Below are positions 42,882 through 56,175 of a stretch of 64,000 nucleotides of DNA, in pieces; the stretch's first letter is position 1, and each line of letters begins with the position of its first letter. Source of the DNA: Chamaelirium japonicum (Eukaryota > Streptophyta > Magnoliopsida > Liliales > Melanthiaceae); NCBI GenBank assembly GCA_947650365.1, contig CANTAL010000022.1, positions 2,004,831 to 2,068,830 of the forward strand, in the 5' to 3' direction. Under the pieces are notes generated by a model that ran no database searches, was not told the DNA's origin, and was given only the letters and a program-made list of their open reading frames with translations. A program made the position numbers and the translations under genes.

Positions 42882-43580
42882 CGATCCATTCTAATTCATT
42901 CGTACAATACATTCTAATTCATTCGCACGATCCATTCGTATTCACTCAAACGATCCATTCTAATTCATTCATATGATCCATTCTAATTCATTCGCACGAA
43001 TATATCCATTCTATTTCATTCGTACGATCCATTCTAATTCATTCGCACGATCCATTCTAAATCATTCATACGATCCATTCTAATTCATTCGTACGATCCA
43101 TTCTAATTCATTCGTACGATCCATTCTAATTCATTCGCACAATCTATTCTAATTCATTCGTACGATCCATTCTATCTCATTCGTACAATCCATTCTATTT
43201 CATTTGTACGATCCATTCTAATTCATTCGCATGATCCATTCTAATTCATTTGCACGATCCATTCTAATTCATTCGTATGATCCATTCTAATTCATTCGTA
43301 CGGTATGATTCATTCTAATTCATTCGTACGATTCATTCTAATTCAATCCATTCTAATTCATTCGTACGATCCATTGTAATTCATTCGTACGATTCATTCT
43401 AATTCAATCCATTCTAATTCATTCGTACGATCCATTCTTACTCATTCGTACGATCCATTCTAATTCATTTGTACAATCCATTCTAATTCATTCGTACGAT
43501 CCATTCTAATTCATTCGCACAATCTATACGTTCCATTCTAATTCATTCGTAAGATCCATTCTAATTCATTCGCACGATCC

Positions 43581-44143
43581 GAATGAATTAGAATGGATCG
43601 TACGAATGAATTAGAATGGATCGTATGAATGAATAGAGTGGATCATATGAATGAATTAGAATGGATCGTATGATGAATTAGAATGGATCGTGCGAATGAA
43701 TTAGAATGGATCGTGCGAATGAATTAGAATGGATCGTACGAATGAATTAGAATGGGTCGTACGAATGAATTAGAATGGATACACGATCCAGATCCATTCT
43801 AATTCATTCGTACAATCTATTCTAATTCATTCGTAGGGTCGTGCGAATGAATTAGAATGGATCGTGCGAATGAGTTAGAATGGATCGTACGAATGAATTA
43901 GAATGGATCGTACGAATGAATTAGAATGGATCGTACGAATGAATTAGAAAGGATACATTCGAATTCATTCGTACGATCCATTCTAATTCCCTCGTACGAT
44001 CCATATGCTAATTCATTTGCCCGATCCATTCTTATTCATTCATACGATTCATTCTAATTCAATCCATTCTAATTCATTCGTACGATCCATTCTAATTCAT
44101 TTGTACGATCCATTCTAATTCATTAGTACGATCCATTCTAATT
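43581..44143. repeat. 563-bp switch cassette, subtype A, copy 1
   Basis: Orientation: forward 43,581-43,789, reverse 43,790-43,836, forward 43,837-43,964, reverse 43,965-44,143. Entry is GATCCGAATG; internal joins are flipped J2 (43,778), CGTAGGGTCGTGCG (43,831) and flipped J3 (AAAGGATACATTCGAATTC, 43,948). Subtype A is marked by GTAGGGTCG and TTTGCCCG. Private changes: CTTATTC near 44,031 and GAAAAG at 44,145. Confidence 0.93.
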
Positions 44144-45173
44144 AGAAAAGATTGTATGAATTAGAATGGATCGTATGAATGAATTAGAATAGATCGTACG
44201 AATGAATTAGAATGGATTGAATTAGAATGAATCGTACGAATGAATTAGAATGGATCGTGCCGTACGAATGAATTAGAATGGATCATACGAAGGAATTAGA
44301 ATGGATCGTACGAATGAATTAGAATGGATCGTACGAATGAATTAGAATGGATCGTACGAAGGAATTAGAATGGATCGTACGAAGGAATTAGAATGGATAG
44401 TACGAATGAATTAGAATGGATACCTTCGTGCAAATGAATTAGAATGGATCGTACGAATGAGTAAGAATGGATCGTACGAATGAAATAGAATGGATCGTAT
44501 GAATGAATTAGAATGGATCGTGCGAATGAATTAGAATGGATCGTACGAATGAATTAGAATAGATTGTGCGAATGAATTAGAATGGATCGTACGAATGAAT
44601 TAGAATGGATCATACGAATGAATTAGAATGGATTGTATGAATGAATTAGAATGGATCGTGCGAATGAATTAGAATGGATCGTGCGAATGAAATAGAATGG
44701 ATCGTACGAATGAATTAGAATGGATTGAATTAGAATGAATCGTACGAATGAATTAGAATGGATCGTACGAATGAATTAGAATGGATCGTACGAATGAATT
44801 AGAATGGATTGAATTTGAATGGATCGTACGATAAGAATGGATCATACGAAGGAATTAGAATGGATCGTACGAAGGAATTAGAATGGATAGTACGAATGAA
44901 TTAGAATGGATACCTTCGTGCAAATGAATTAGAATGGATCGTACGAATGAGTAAGAATGGATCGTACGAATGAATTAGAATGGATCGTGCGAATGAATTA
45001 GAATGGATCGTACGAATGAATTAGAATAGATTGTGTGAATGAATTAGAATGAATCGTACGAATGAATTAGAATGGATCGTAAGAATGAATTAGAATGGAT
45101 CGTATGAATGAATTAGAATGGATCGTGCGAATGAATTAGAATGGATCGTAGGAATGAAATAGAATGGATTCGC
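44144..45173 (+). repeat. Forward satellite block
   Basis: Forward units with GTGCCGTACG near 44,247, short units near 44,215 and 44,722, and a truncated unit CGTACGATAAGAATGG near 44,825. It ends in direct J1 at 45,166-45,185. Confidence 0.92.
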
Positions 45174-46176
45174 ACGAATGTATCCATTCTAATTCATTCG
45201 TACGATCCATTCTAATTCATTCGTACAATCCATTCTAATTCATTCGCACGATCCATTTGCATTCACTCAAACGATCCATTCTAATTCATTCATATGATCC
45301 ATTCTAATTCATTCGCACGAATGTATCCATTCTATTTCATTCGTACGATCCATTCTAATTCATTCGCACGATCCATTCTAATTCATTCAAACGATCCATT
45401 CTAATTCATTCGTACGATCCATTCTAATTCATTCGTACGATCCATTCTAATTCATTCGCACAATCTATTCTAATTCATTCGGACGATCCATTCTATCTCA
45501 TTCGTACGATCCATTCTATTTCATTCGTACGATCCATTCTAATTCATTCGCACGATCCATTTTAATTCAGTCGCACGATCCATTCTAATTCATTCATACG
45601 ATCCATTCTATTTCATTCGTACGATCCATTCTTACTCATTCGTACGATCCATTCTAATTCATTTGCACGAAGGTATCCATTCTAATTCATTCGTACTATC
45701 CATTCTAATTCCTTCGTACAATCCATTCTAATTCCTTCGTACGATCCATTCTAATTCATTCGTACGATCCATTCTAATTCATTCGTACGATCCATTCTAA
45801 TTCCTTCGTATGATCCACTCTATTTCATTCGTACGATCCATTTTTACTCATTCGTACGATCCATTCGTATCCATTCTAATTCATTCGTACGATCTATTCT
45901 AATTCATTCGTACGATCCATTCTAATTCATTAATACGATCCAATCTAATTCATTCATACGATCCATTCTAATTCATTCTACGATCCATTCTAATTCATTC
46001 GCACGATCCATTCTAATTCATTCGCACGATCCATTCTAATTCATTCATACGATCCATTCTTACTCATTCGTACGATCGATTCTAATTCATTTGCACGAAG
46101 GTATCCATTCTAATTCATTCGTACTATCCATTCTAATTCCTTCGTACGATCCATTCTAATTCCTTCGTACGATCCA
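45174..46176 (-). repeat. Reverse satellite block
   Basis: Contains TTTGCATTCACTCAAACG near 45,256 and the truncated CATTCTACGATCC near 45,974. It repeats at 53,092-54,095 and 57,746-58,734. It exits at CCATACATTCGTGCG near 46,175. Confidence 0.93.
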
Positions 46177-46949
46177 TACATTCGTGCGAATGAATTAGAA
46201 TGGATCGTACGAATGAATTAGATTGGATCGTATTAATGAATTAGAATGGATCGTACGAATGAATTAGAATAGATCGTACGAATGAATTAGAATGGATACG
46301 AATGGATCGTACGAATAAGAATGGATCGTACGAATGAAATAGAATGGATTGTACGAATGAATTAGAATGGATACATTCGTGCGAATGAATTAGGATGGAT
46401 CATATGAATGAATTAGAATGGATCGTACGAATGAATTAGCATGGATTGAATTAGAATAAATCGTACGAATGAATTAGAATGAATCATACCGTACGAATGA
46501 ATTAGAATGGATCATACGAAGGAATTAGAATGGATCGTACGAATGAATTAGAATGGATCGTACGAATGAATTAGAATGGATCGTACGAAGGAATTAGAAT
46601 GGATCGTACGAAGGAATTAGAATGGATAGTACGAATGAATTAGAATGGATACCTTCGTGCAAATGAATTAGAATAGATCGTACGAATGAGTAAGAATGGA
46701 TCGTACGAATGAAATAGAATGGATCGTATGAATGAATTAGAATGGATCGTGCGAATGAATTAGAATGGATCGTACGAATGAAATAGAATGGATACATTCG
46801 TGCGAATGAATTAGAATGGATCATATGAATGAATTAGAATGGATTGTTTGAGTGAATGTGAATGGATCGTGCGAATGAATTAGAATGGATTGTACGAATG
46901 AATTAGAATGGATCGTACGAATGAATTAGAATGGATACATTCGTGCGAA
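46177..46949 (+). repeat. Forward satellite block
   Basis: Forward units with CATACCGTACG near 46,487 and TTGTTTGAGTGAATGTG at 46,844 (again at 54,921 and 59,632). It ends in flipped J1 at 46,933-46,952. Confidence 0.93.
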
Positions 46950-48120
46950 TCCATTCTATTTCATTCGTACGATCCATTCTAATTCATTCGCACGATCCAT
47001 TCTAATTCATTCGTACGATCGATTCTAATTCATTCGTACGATCCATTCTAATTCATTTGTATGATCCATTCTAATTCATTCGCACAATCGATCTATTCTA
47101 ATTCATTCGTACGATCCATTCTAATTCATTCGCACGATCCATTCTAATTCATTCATACGATCCATTCTATTTCATTCGTACGATCCATTCTTACTCATTC
47201 GTACGATCCATTCTAACTCATTTGCACGAAGGTATCCATTCTAATTCATTCGTACTATCCATTCTAATTCCTTCATACGATCCATTCTAATTCCTTCGTA
47301 CGATCCATTCTTATCGTACGATCCATTCTAATTCAATCCATTATAATTCATTCGTACGATCCATTCTAATTCATTCATACGATTCATTCTAATTCAATCC
47401 ATTCTAATTCATTCGCACGATCCATTCTATTTCATTCGCACGATCCATTCTAATTCATTCGCACGATCCATTCTAATTCATTCATACGATCTATTCTAAT
47501 TCATTCGTACGATCCATTCTAATTCATTCGTACGATCCATTCTAATTCATTCGCACAATCTATTCTAATTCATTCATACGATCCATTCTAATTCATTCGC
47601 ACGATCCATTCTAATTCATTCATACGATCCATTCTATTTCATTCGTACGATCCATTCTTACTCATTCGTACGATCCATTCTAATTCATTTGCACGAAGGT
47701 ATCCATTCTAATTCATTCGTACTATCCATTCTAATTCCTTCATACGATCCATTCTAATTCCTTCGTACGATCCATTCTTATCGTACGATCCATTCTAATT
47801 CAATCCATTCTAATTCATTCGTACGATCCATTCTAATTCATTCATACGATTCATTCTAATTCAATCCATTCTAATTCATTCGCACGATCCATTCTATTTC
47901 ATTCGCACGATCCATTCTAATTCATTCGCACGATCCATTCTAATTCATTCATACGATCCATTCTAATTCATTCGTACGATCCATTCTAATTCATTCGTCC
48001 GATCCATTCTAATTCATTCGCACAATCTATTCTAATTCATTCATACGATCCATTCTAATTCATTCGCACGTTCTATTCTAATTCATTCGTAAGATCCATT
48101 CTAATTCATTCGCACGATCC
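46950..48120 (-). repeat. Reverse block with a 467-bp tandem duplication
   Basis: TTATCGTACGATCC occurs at 47,311 and 47,778, and the TATTTCATTC, CTTACTCATTC, GAAGGTATCC unit order at 47,161 is repeated at 47,628, both 467 bp apart. HOR B copies 2 and 3 carry related duplications (55,028-56,175 and 59,739-60,580), but the first TTATCGTACG element in copy 2 is lost near 55,380. Confidence 0.9.
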
Positions 48121-48683
48121 GAATGAATTAGAATGGATCGTACGAATGAATTAGAATGGATCGTATGAATGAATAGAGTGGATCATATGAATGAATTAGA
48201 ATGGATCGTATGATGAATTAGAATGGATCGTGCGAATGAATTAGAATGGATCGTGCGAATGAATTAGAATGGATCGTACGAATGAATTAGAATGGGTCGT
48301 ACGAATGAATTAGAATGGATACACGATCCAGATCCATTCTAATTCATTCGTACAATCTATTCTAATTCATTCGTAGGATCGTGCGAATGAATTAGAATGG
48401 ATCGTGCGAATGAGTTAGAATGGATCGTACGAATGAATTAGAATGGATCGTACGAATGAATTAGAATGGATCGTACAAATGAATTAGAAAGGATACATTC
48501 GAATTCATTCGTACGATCCATTCTAATTCCCTCGTACGATCCATATGCTAATTCATTTGCACGATCCATTCTAATTCATTCATACGATTCATTCTAATTC
48601 AATCCATTCTAATTCATTCGTACGATCCATTCTAATTCATTTGTACGATCCATTCTAATTCATTAGTACGATCCATTCTAATT
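48121..48683. repeat. 563-bp switch cassette, subtype B, copy 1
   Basis: Same four-switch layout and same length as the cassette at 43,581: forward to 48,329, reverse to 48,376, forward to 48,504, reverse to 48,683. Subtype B is marked by GTAGGATCG (not GTAGGGTCG), TTTGCACG (not TTTGCCCG) and GTACAAATG before J3 (not GTACGAATG). Confidence 0.93.
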
Positions 48684-49929
48684 AGAATAGATTGTATGAA
48701 TTAGAATGGATCGTATGAATGAATTAGAATAGATCGTACGAATGAATTAGAATGGATTGAATTAGAATGAATCGTACGAATGAATTAGAATGGATCGTGC
48801 CGTACGAATGAATTAGAATGGATCATACGAAGGAATTAAAATGGATCGTACGAATGAATTAGAATGGATCGTACGAAGGAATTAGAATGGATCGTACGAA
48901 GGAATTAGAATGAATCGTGCGAATGAATTTGAATGGATCGTACGAATGAATTAGAATGGATCGTACGAATGAATTAGAATGGATCGTATGAATGAATTAG
49001 AATGGATCGTGCGAATGAATTAGAATAGATTGTGCGAATGAATTAGAATGGATCATACGAATGAGTAAGAATGGATCGTACGAATGAAATAGAATGGATC
49101 GTATGAATGAATTAGAATGGATTGTGCGAATGAATTAGAATGGATCGTACGAATGAATTAGAATAGATTGTGCGAATGAATTAGAATGGATCGTACGAAT
49201 GAATTAGAATGGATCGTACAAAGGAATTAGAATTGATCGTACGAATGAATTAGAATAGATTATGCGAATAAATTAGAATGGATCGTACGAATGAATTGGA
49301 ATGGATACATTCGTGCGAATGAATTAGAATGGATCGTATAAATGAATTAGAGTGGATACATTCGTACAAATGAATTAGAATGGATCGTACGAATGAATTA
49401 GAATGGATCGTACGAATGAATTAGAATTGATCGTACGAATGAGTAAGAATGGATCGTACGAATGAAATAGAATGGATCGTATGAATGAATTAGAATGGAT
49501 ACGTGCGAATGAATTAGAATTGTGAATTAGAATGGATCATACGAAGGAATTAGAATGGATCGTCCTAATGAATTAGAATGGATTTTGCGAATGAATTAGA
49601 ATGGATCGTACGAATGACTTAGAATGGATCGTTCGAATGAATTAGAATAGATTGTGCGAATGAATTAGAATGGATCGTACGAATGAATTAGAAAGGATAC
49701 ATTCGTGCGAATGAATTAGAATGGATCGTATGATTGTGAATAAATTAGAATGGATCGTGCGAATGAATTAGAATGGATCGTATTAATAAATTAGAATGGA
49801 TCGTGCGAATGAATTAGAATGGATCGTACGAATGAGTAAGAATGGATCGTGCGAATGAATTAGAATGGATTGTACGAATGAATTAGAATGGATCGTACGA
49901 ATGAATTAGAATGGATACATTTGTGCGAA
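48684..49929 (+). repeat. Forward satellite block
   Basis: Includes the HOR B copy boundary near 48,910. From there it follows 41,113-42,149. It ends in flipped J1 (CATTTGTGCGAATCC form) at 49,913. Confidence 0.92.
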
Positions 49930-51383
49930 TCCATTCTATTTCATTCATACGATTCATTCTAATTCATTCGCACGATCCATTCTAATTCATTCATACGATC
50001 CATTCTAATTCATTCGTACGATCCATTCTAATTCATTCGTACAATCCATTCTAATTCATTCGTACGATCCATTCTAATTCATTCATACGATCCATTCTAA
50101 TTCATTAGCACAATCTATTCTAATTCATTCGTACGATCCATTCTAATTCATTCGCACGATCCATTCTAATTCATTCGCATGAATGTATCCATTCTAATTC
50201 ATTTGTACGAATGTATCCACTCTAATTCATTCGTACGATCCATTCTAATTCATTAGCACGATCCATTCTAATTCATTCGTACGATCCATTCTAATTCATT
50301 TATACGATCCAATCTAATTTATTCATACGATCCATTCTAATTCATTCGTACGATCCATTCTAATTCATTCGTACGATCCATTCTAATTCGTGTGAATGTA
50401 TCCATTCTAATTCATTCGTACGATCCATTCTAATTCATTCGTACGAATGTATCCATTCTAATTCATTTGTACGAATGTATCCACTCTAATTCATTCGTAC
50501 GATCCATTCTAATTCATTAGCAAGATCCATTCTAATTCATTCGTACGATCCATTCTAATTCATTTATACGATCCAATCTAATTCATTCATACGATCCATT
50601 CTAATTCATTCGTACGATCCATTCTAATTCATTCGTACGATCCATTCTAATTCGTGCGAATGTATCCATTCTAATTCATTCGTACGATCCATTCTAATTC
50701 ATTCGTACAATACATTCTAATTCATTCGCACGATCCATTCGTATTCACTCAAACGATCCATTCTAATTCATTCATATGATCCATTCTAATTCATTCGCAC
50801 GAATATATCCATTCTATTTCATTCGTACGATCCATTCTAATTCATTCGCACGATCCATTCTAAATCATTCATACGATCCATTCTAATTCATTCGTACGAT
50901 CCATTCTAATTCATTCGTACGATCCATTCTAATTCATTCGCACAATCTATTCTAATTCATTCGTACGATCCATTCTATCTCATTCGTACAATCCATTCTA
51001 TTTCATTTGTACGATCCATTCTAATTCATTCGCATGATCCATTCTAATTCATTTGCACGATCCATTCTAATTCATTCGTATGATCCATTCTAATTCATTC
51101 GTACGGTATGATTCATTCTAATTCATTCGTACGATTCATTCTAATTCAATCCATTCTAATTCATTCGTACGATCCATTGTAATTCATTCGTACGATTCAT
51201 TCTAATTCAATCCATTCTAATTCATTCGTACGATCCATTCTTACTCATTCGTACGATCCATTCTAATTCATTTGTACGATCCATTCTAATTCATTCGTAC
51301 GATCCATTCTAATTCATTCGCACAATCTATACGTTCCATTCTAATTCATTCGTAAGATCCATTCTAATTCATTCGCACGATCC
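49930..51383 (-). repeat. Reverse satellite block
   Basis: Copy of 42,150-43,580 at about +7,803, including the doubled segment (264 bp here, with an extra GTGTGAATGTATCC unit near 50,390) and GTACGGTATGATTC at 51,102. Confidence 0.93.
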
Positions 51384-51946
51384 GAATGAATTAGAATGGA
51401 TCGTACGAATGAATTAGAATGGATCGTATGAATGAATAGAGTGGATCATATGAATGAATTAGAATGGATCGTATGATGAATTAGAATGGATCGTGCGAAT
51501 GAATTAGAATGGATCGTGCGAATGAATTAGAATGGATCGTACGAATGAATTAGAATGGGTCGTACGAATGAATTAGAATGGATACACGATCCAGATCCAT
51601 TCTAATTCATTCGTACAATCTATTCTAATTCATTCGTAGGGTCGTGCGAATGAATTAGAATGGATCGTGCGAATGAGTTAGAATGGATCGTACGAATGAA
51701 TTAGAATGGATCGTACGAATGAATTAGAATGGATCGTACGAATGAATTAGAAAGGATACATTCGAATTCATTCGTACGATCCATTCTAATTCCCTCGTAC
51801 GATCCATATGCTAATTCATTTGCCCGATCCATTCTAATTCATTCATACGATTCATTCTAATTCAATCCATTCTAATTCATTCGTACGATCCATTCTAATT
51901 CATTTGTACGATCCATTCTAATTCATTAGTACGATCCATTCTAATT
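51384..51946. repeat. 563-bp switch cassette, subtype A, copy 2
   Basis: Identical layout and length to the cassette at 43,581 (every switch at +7,803) with the subtype A markers GTAGGGTCG and TTTGCCCG. It lacks the private CTTATTC and GAAAAG changes of copy 1. Confidence 0.93.
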
Positions 51947-53091
51947 AGAATAGATTGTATGAATTAGAATGGATCGTATGAATGAATTAGAATAGATCGT
52001 ACGAATGAATTAGAATGGATTGAATTAGAATGAATCGTACGAATGAATTAGAATGGATCGTGCCGTACGAATGAATTAGAATGGATCATACGAAGGAATT
52101 AGAATGGATCGTACGAATGAATTAGAATGGATCGTACGAATGAATTAGAATGGATCGTACGAAGGAATTAGAATGGATCGTACGAAGGAATTAGAATGGA
52201 TAGTACGAATGAATTAGAATTGATACCTTCGTGCAAATGAATTAGATTGGATCGTACGAATGAGTAAGAATGGATCGTACGAATGAAATAGAATGGATCG
52301 TATGAATGAATTAGAATGGATCGTGCGAATGAATTAGAATGGATCGTACGAATGAATTAGAATAGATTGTGCGAATGAATTAGAATGGATCGTACGAATG
52401 AATTAGAATGGATCATACGAATGAATTAGAATGGATTGTATGAATGAATTAGAATGGATCGTGCGAATGAATTAGAATGGATCGTGCGAATGAAATAGAA
52501 TGGATCGTACGAATGAATTAGAATGGATTGAATTAGAATGAATCGTACGAATGAATTAGAATGGATCGTACGAATGAATTAGAATGGATCGTACGAATGA
52601 ATTAGAATGGATTGAATTAGAATGGATCGTACGATAAGAATGGATCATACGAAGGAATTAGAATGGATCGTACGAAGGAATTAGAATGGATAGTACGAAT
52701 GAATTAGAATGGATACCTTCGTGCAAATGAATTAGAATGAATCGTGCGAATGAATTTGAATGGATCGTACGAATGAATTAGAATGGATCGTACGAATGAA
52801 TTAGAATGGATCGTATGAATGAATTAGAATGGATCGTGCGAATGAATTAGAATAGATTGTGCGAATGAATTAGAATGGATCATACGAATGAGTAAGAATG
52901 GATCGTACGAATGAAATAGAATGGATCGTATGAATGAATTAGAATGGATTTGCGAATGAATTAGAATGGATCGTACGAATGAATTAGAATGGATCGTAAG
53001 AATGAATTAGAATGGATCGTATGAATGAATTAGAATGGATCGTGCGAATGAATTAGAATGGATCGTAGGAATGAAATAGAATGGATTCGCA
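51947..53091 (+). repeat. Forward block containing the HOR B rearrangement
   Basis: Follows 44,144 onward to about 52,737. It then contains an inserted copy of about 48,913-49,120 (52,741-52,950), then resumes at the 45,06x context. It ends in direct J1 at 53,083. Confidence 0.88.
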
Positions 53092-54095
53092 CGAATGTAT
53101 CCATTCTAATTCATTCGTACGATCCATTCTAATTCATTCGTACAATCCATTCTAATTCATTCGCACGATCCATTTGCATTCACTCAAACGATCCATTCTA
53201 ATTCATTCATATGATCCATTCTAATTCATTCGCACGAATGTATCCATTCTATTTCATTCGTACGATCCATTCTAATTCATTCGCACGATCCATTCTAATT
53301 CATTCAAACGATCCATTCTAATTCATTCGTACGATCCATTCTAATTCATTCGTACGATCCATTCTAATTCATTCGCACAATCTATTCTAATTCATTCGGA
53401 CGATCCATTCTATCTCATTCGTACGATCCATTCTATTTCATTCGTACGATCCATTCTAATTCATTCGCACGATCCATTCTAATTCAGTCGCACGATCCAT
53501 TCTAATTCATTCATACGATCCATTCTATTTCATTCGTACGATCCATTCTTACTCATTCGTACGATCCATTCTAATTCATTTGCACGAAGGTATCCATTCT
53601 AATTCATTCGTACTATCCATTCTAATTCCTTCGTACAATCCATTCTAATTCCTTCGTACGATCCATTCTAATTCATTCGTACGATCCATTCTAATTCATT
53701 CGTACGATCCATTCTAATTCCTTCGTATGATCCACTCTATTTCATTCGTACGATCCATTCTTACTCATTCGTACGATCCATTCGTATCCATTCTAATTCA
53801 TTCGTACGATCTATTCTAATTCATTCGTACGATCCATTCTAATTCATTAATACGATCCAATCTAATTCATTCATACGATCCATTCTAATTCATTCTACGA
53901 TCCATTCTAATTCATTCGCACGATCCATTCTAATTCATTCGCACGATCCATTCTAATTCATTCATACGATCCATTCTTACTCATTCGTACGATCGATTCT
54001 AATTCATTTGCACGAAGGTATCCATTCTAATTCATTCGTACTATCCATTCTAATTCCTTCGTACGATCCATTCTAATTCCTTCGTACGATCCATA
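53092..54095 (-). repeat. Reverse satellite block
   Basis: Copy of 45,174-46,176 at about +7,918, with CATTCTACGATCC near 53,891. It exits at CCATACATTCGTGCG, 54,091. Confidence 0.93.
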
Positions 54096-55027
54096 CATTC
54101 GTGCGAATGAATTAGAATGGATCGTACGAATGAATTAGATTGGATCGTATTAATGAATTAGAATGGATCGTACGAATGAATTAGAATAGATCGTACGAAT
54201 GAATTAGAATGGATACGAATGGATCGTACGAATGAGTAAGAATGAATCGTACGAATGAAATAGAATGGATTGTACGAATGAATTAGAATGGATACATTCG
54301 TGCGAATGAATTAGGATGGATCATATGAATGAATTAGAATGGATCGTACGAATGAATTAGCATGGATTGAATTAGAATAAATCGTACGAATGAATTAGAA
54401 TGAATCATACCGTACGAATGAATTAGAATGGATCATACGAAGGAATTAGAATGGATCGTACGAATGAATTAGAATGGATCGTACGAATGAATTAGAATGG
54501 ATCGTACGAAGGAATTAGAATGGATAGTACGAATGAATTAGAATAGATCGTACGAATGAGTAAGAATGGATCGTACGAATGAAATAGAATGGATCGTATG
54601 AATGAATTAGAATGGATCGTGCGAATGAATTAGAATGGATCGTGCGAATGAATTAGAATGGATCGTACGAATGAAATAGAATGGATTGTACGAATGAGAT
54701 AGAATGGATCGTACGAATGAATTAGAATAGATTGTGCGAATGAATTAGAATGGATCGTACGAATGAATTAGAATGGATCGTACGAATGAATTAGAATGGA
54801 TCGTATGAATGAATTAGAATGGATCGTGCGAATGAATTAGAATGGATCGTACGAATGAAATAGAATGGATACATTCGTGCGAATGAATTAGAATGGATCA
54901 TATGAATGAATTAGAATGGATTGTTTGAGTGAATGTGAATGGATCGTGCGAATGAATTAGAATGGATTGTACGAATGAATTAGAATGGATCGTACGAATG
55001 AATTAGAATGGATACATTCGTGCGAAT
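54096..55027 (+). repeat. Forward satellite block
   Basis: Copy of 46,177-46,949, about 159 bp longer. The extra units lie near 54,620-54,830 and include GATTGTACGAATGAGATAG, also seen near 19,508, 20,085 and 59,396. It ends in flipped J1 at 55,010. Confidence 0.9.
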
Positions 55028-56175
55028 CCATTCTATTTCATTCGTACGATCCATTCTAATTCATTCGCACGATCCATTCTAATTCATTCATACGATCGAT
55101 TCTAATTCATTCGTACGATCCATTCTAATTCATTTGTATGATCCATTCTAATTCATTCACACAATCTATTCTAATTCATTTGTACGATCCATTCTAATTC
55201 ATTCGCACGATCCATTCTAATTCATTCATACGATCCATTCTATTTCATTCGTACGATCCATTCTTACTCATTCGTACGATCCATTCTAACTCATTTGCAC
55301 GAAGGTATCCATTCTAATTCATTCGTACTATCCATTCTAATTCCTTCATACGATCCATTCTAATTCCTTCGTACGATCCATTCTAATTCAATCCATTCTA
55401 ATTCATTCGTACGATCCATTCTAATTCATTCATACGATTCATTCTAATTCAATCCATTCTAATTCATTCGCACGATCCATTCTATTTCATTCGCACGATC
55501 CATTCTAATTCATTCGCACGATCCATTCTAATTCATTCATACGATCTATTCTAATTCATTCGTACGATCCATTCTAATTCATTCGTACGATCCATTCTAA
55601 TTCATTCGCACAATCTATTCTAATTCATTCATACGATCCATTCTAATTCATTCGCACGATCCATTCTAATTCATTCATACGATCCATTCTATTTCATTCG
55701 TACGATCCATTCTTACTCATTCGTACGATCCATTCTAATTCATTTGCACGAAGGTATCTATTCTAATTCATTCGTACTATCCATTCTAATTCCTTCATAC
55801 GATCCATTCTAATTCCTTCGTACGATCCATTCTTATCGTACGATCCATTCTAATTCAATCCATTCTAATTCATTCGTACGATCCATTCTAATTCATTCTT
55901 ACGATTCATTCTAATTCAATCCATTCTAATTCATTCGCACGATCCATTCTATTTCATTCGCACGATCCATTCTAATTCATTCGCACGATCCATTCTAATT
56001 CATTCATACGATCCATTCTAATTCATTCGTACGATCCATTCTAATTCATTCGTACGATCCATTCTAATTCATTCGCACAATCTATTCTAATTCATTCATA
56101 CGATCCATTCTAATTCATTCGCACGTTCTATTCTAATTCATTCGTAAGATCCATTCTAATTCATTCGCACGATCC
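55028..56175 (-). repeat. Reverse satellite block
   Basis: Copy of 46,950-48,120. It lacks the first TTATCGTACGATCC element, keeps the second near 55,832, and ends at GATCCGAATG. Confidence 0.92.

Larger units (their letters stand above)
39121..42900. repeat. Higher-order repeat A, copy 3, internally deleted
   Basis: Follows copy 2 from 31,453 to about 32,922, then at about 40,591-40,600 jumps to the sequence found at about 36,205 in copy 2. Offsets change from 7,668 to 4,386, so 3,282 bp are missing, including two reverse blocks. The join is inside forward units, so 39,131-42,149 is one fused 3.0-kb forward block. It then follows copy 2 (reverse from 42,150) with a local 240-bp duplication, and diverges after about 42,900. 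Confidence 0.93.
41113..48910. repeat. Higher-order repeat B, copy 1 (about 7.8 kb)
   Basis: Begins near the TGAATTTGAATGG variant at 41,121 (next at 48,923). Contents in order: the end of HOR A copy 3, reverse 42,150-43,580, cassette A 43,581-44,143, forward 44,144-45,173, reverse 45,174-46,176, forward 46,177-46,949, reverse 46,950-48,120, cassette B 48,121-48,683, forward to 48,910. The following copy repeats markers at offsets of 7,802-7,803 (first part), 7,917-7,919 and 8,055-8,077 (later parts). Confidence 0.9.

Noticed and set aside
46594..46824. 76-codon open frame on the minus strand
   Set aside because: Its peptide is a degenerate 23-residue repeat (IHSNSF, RSILIHSYDPF, FYFIRT) translated directly from satellite units. 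It has no promoter context, no domain, and depends on chance TATTTC variants at the phase where TAA normally falls.
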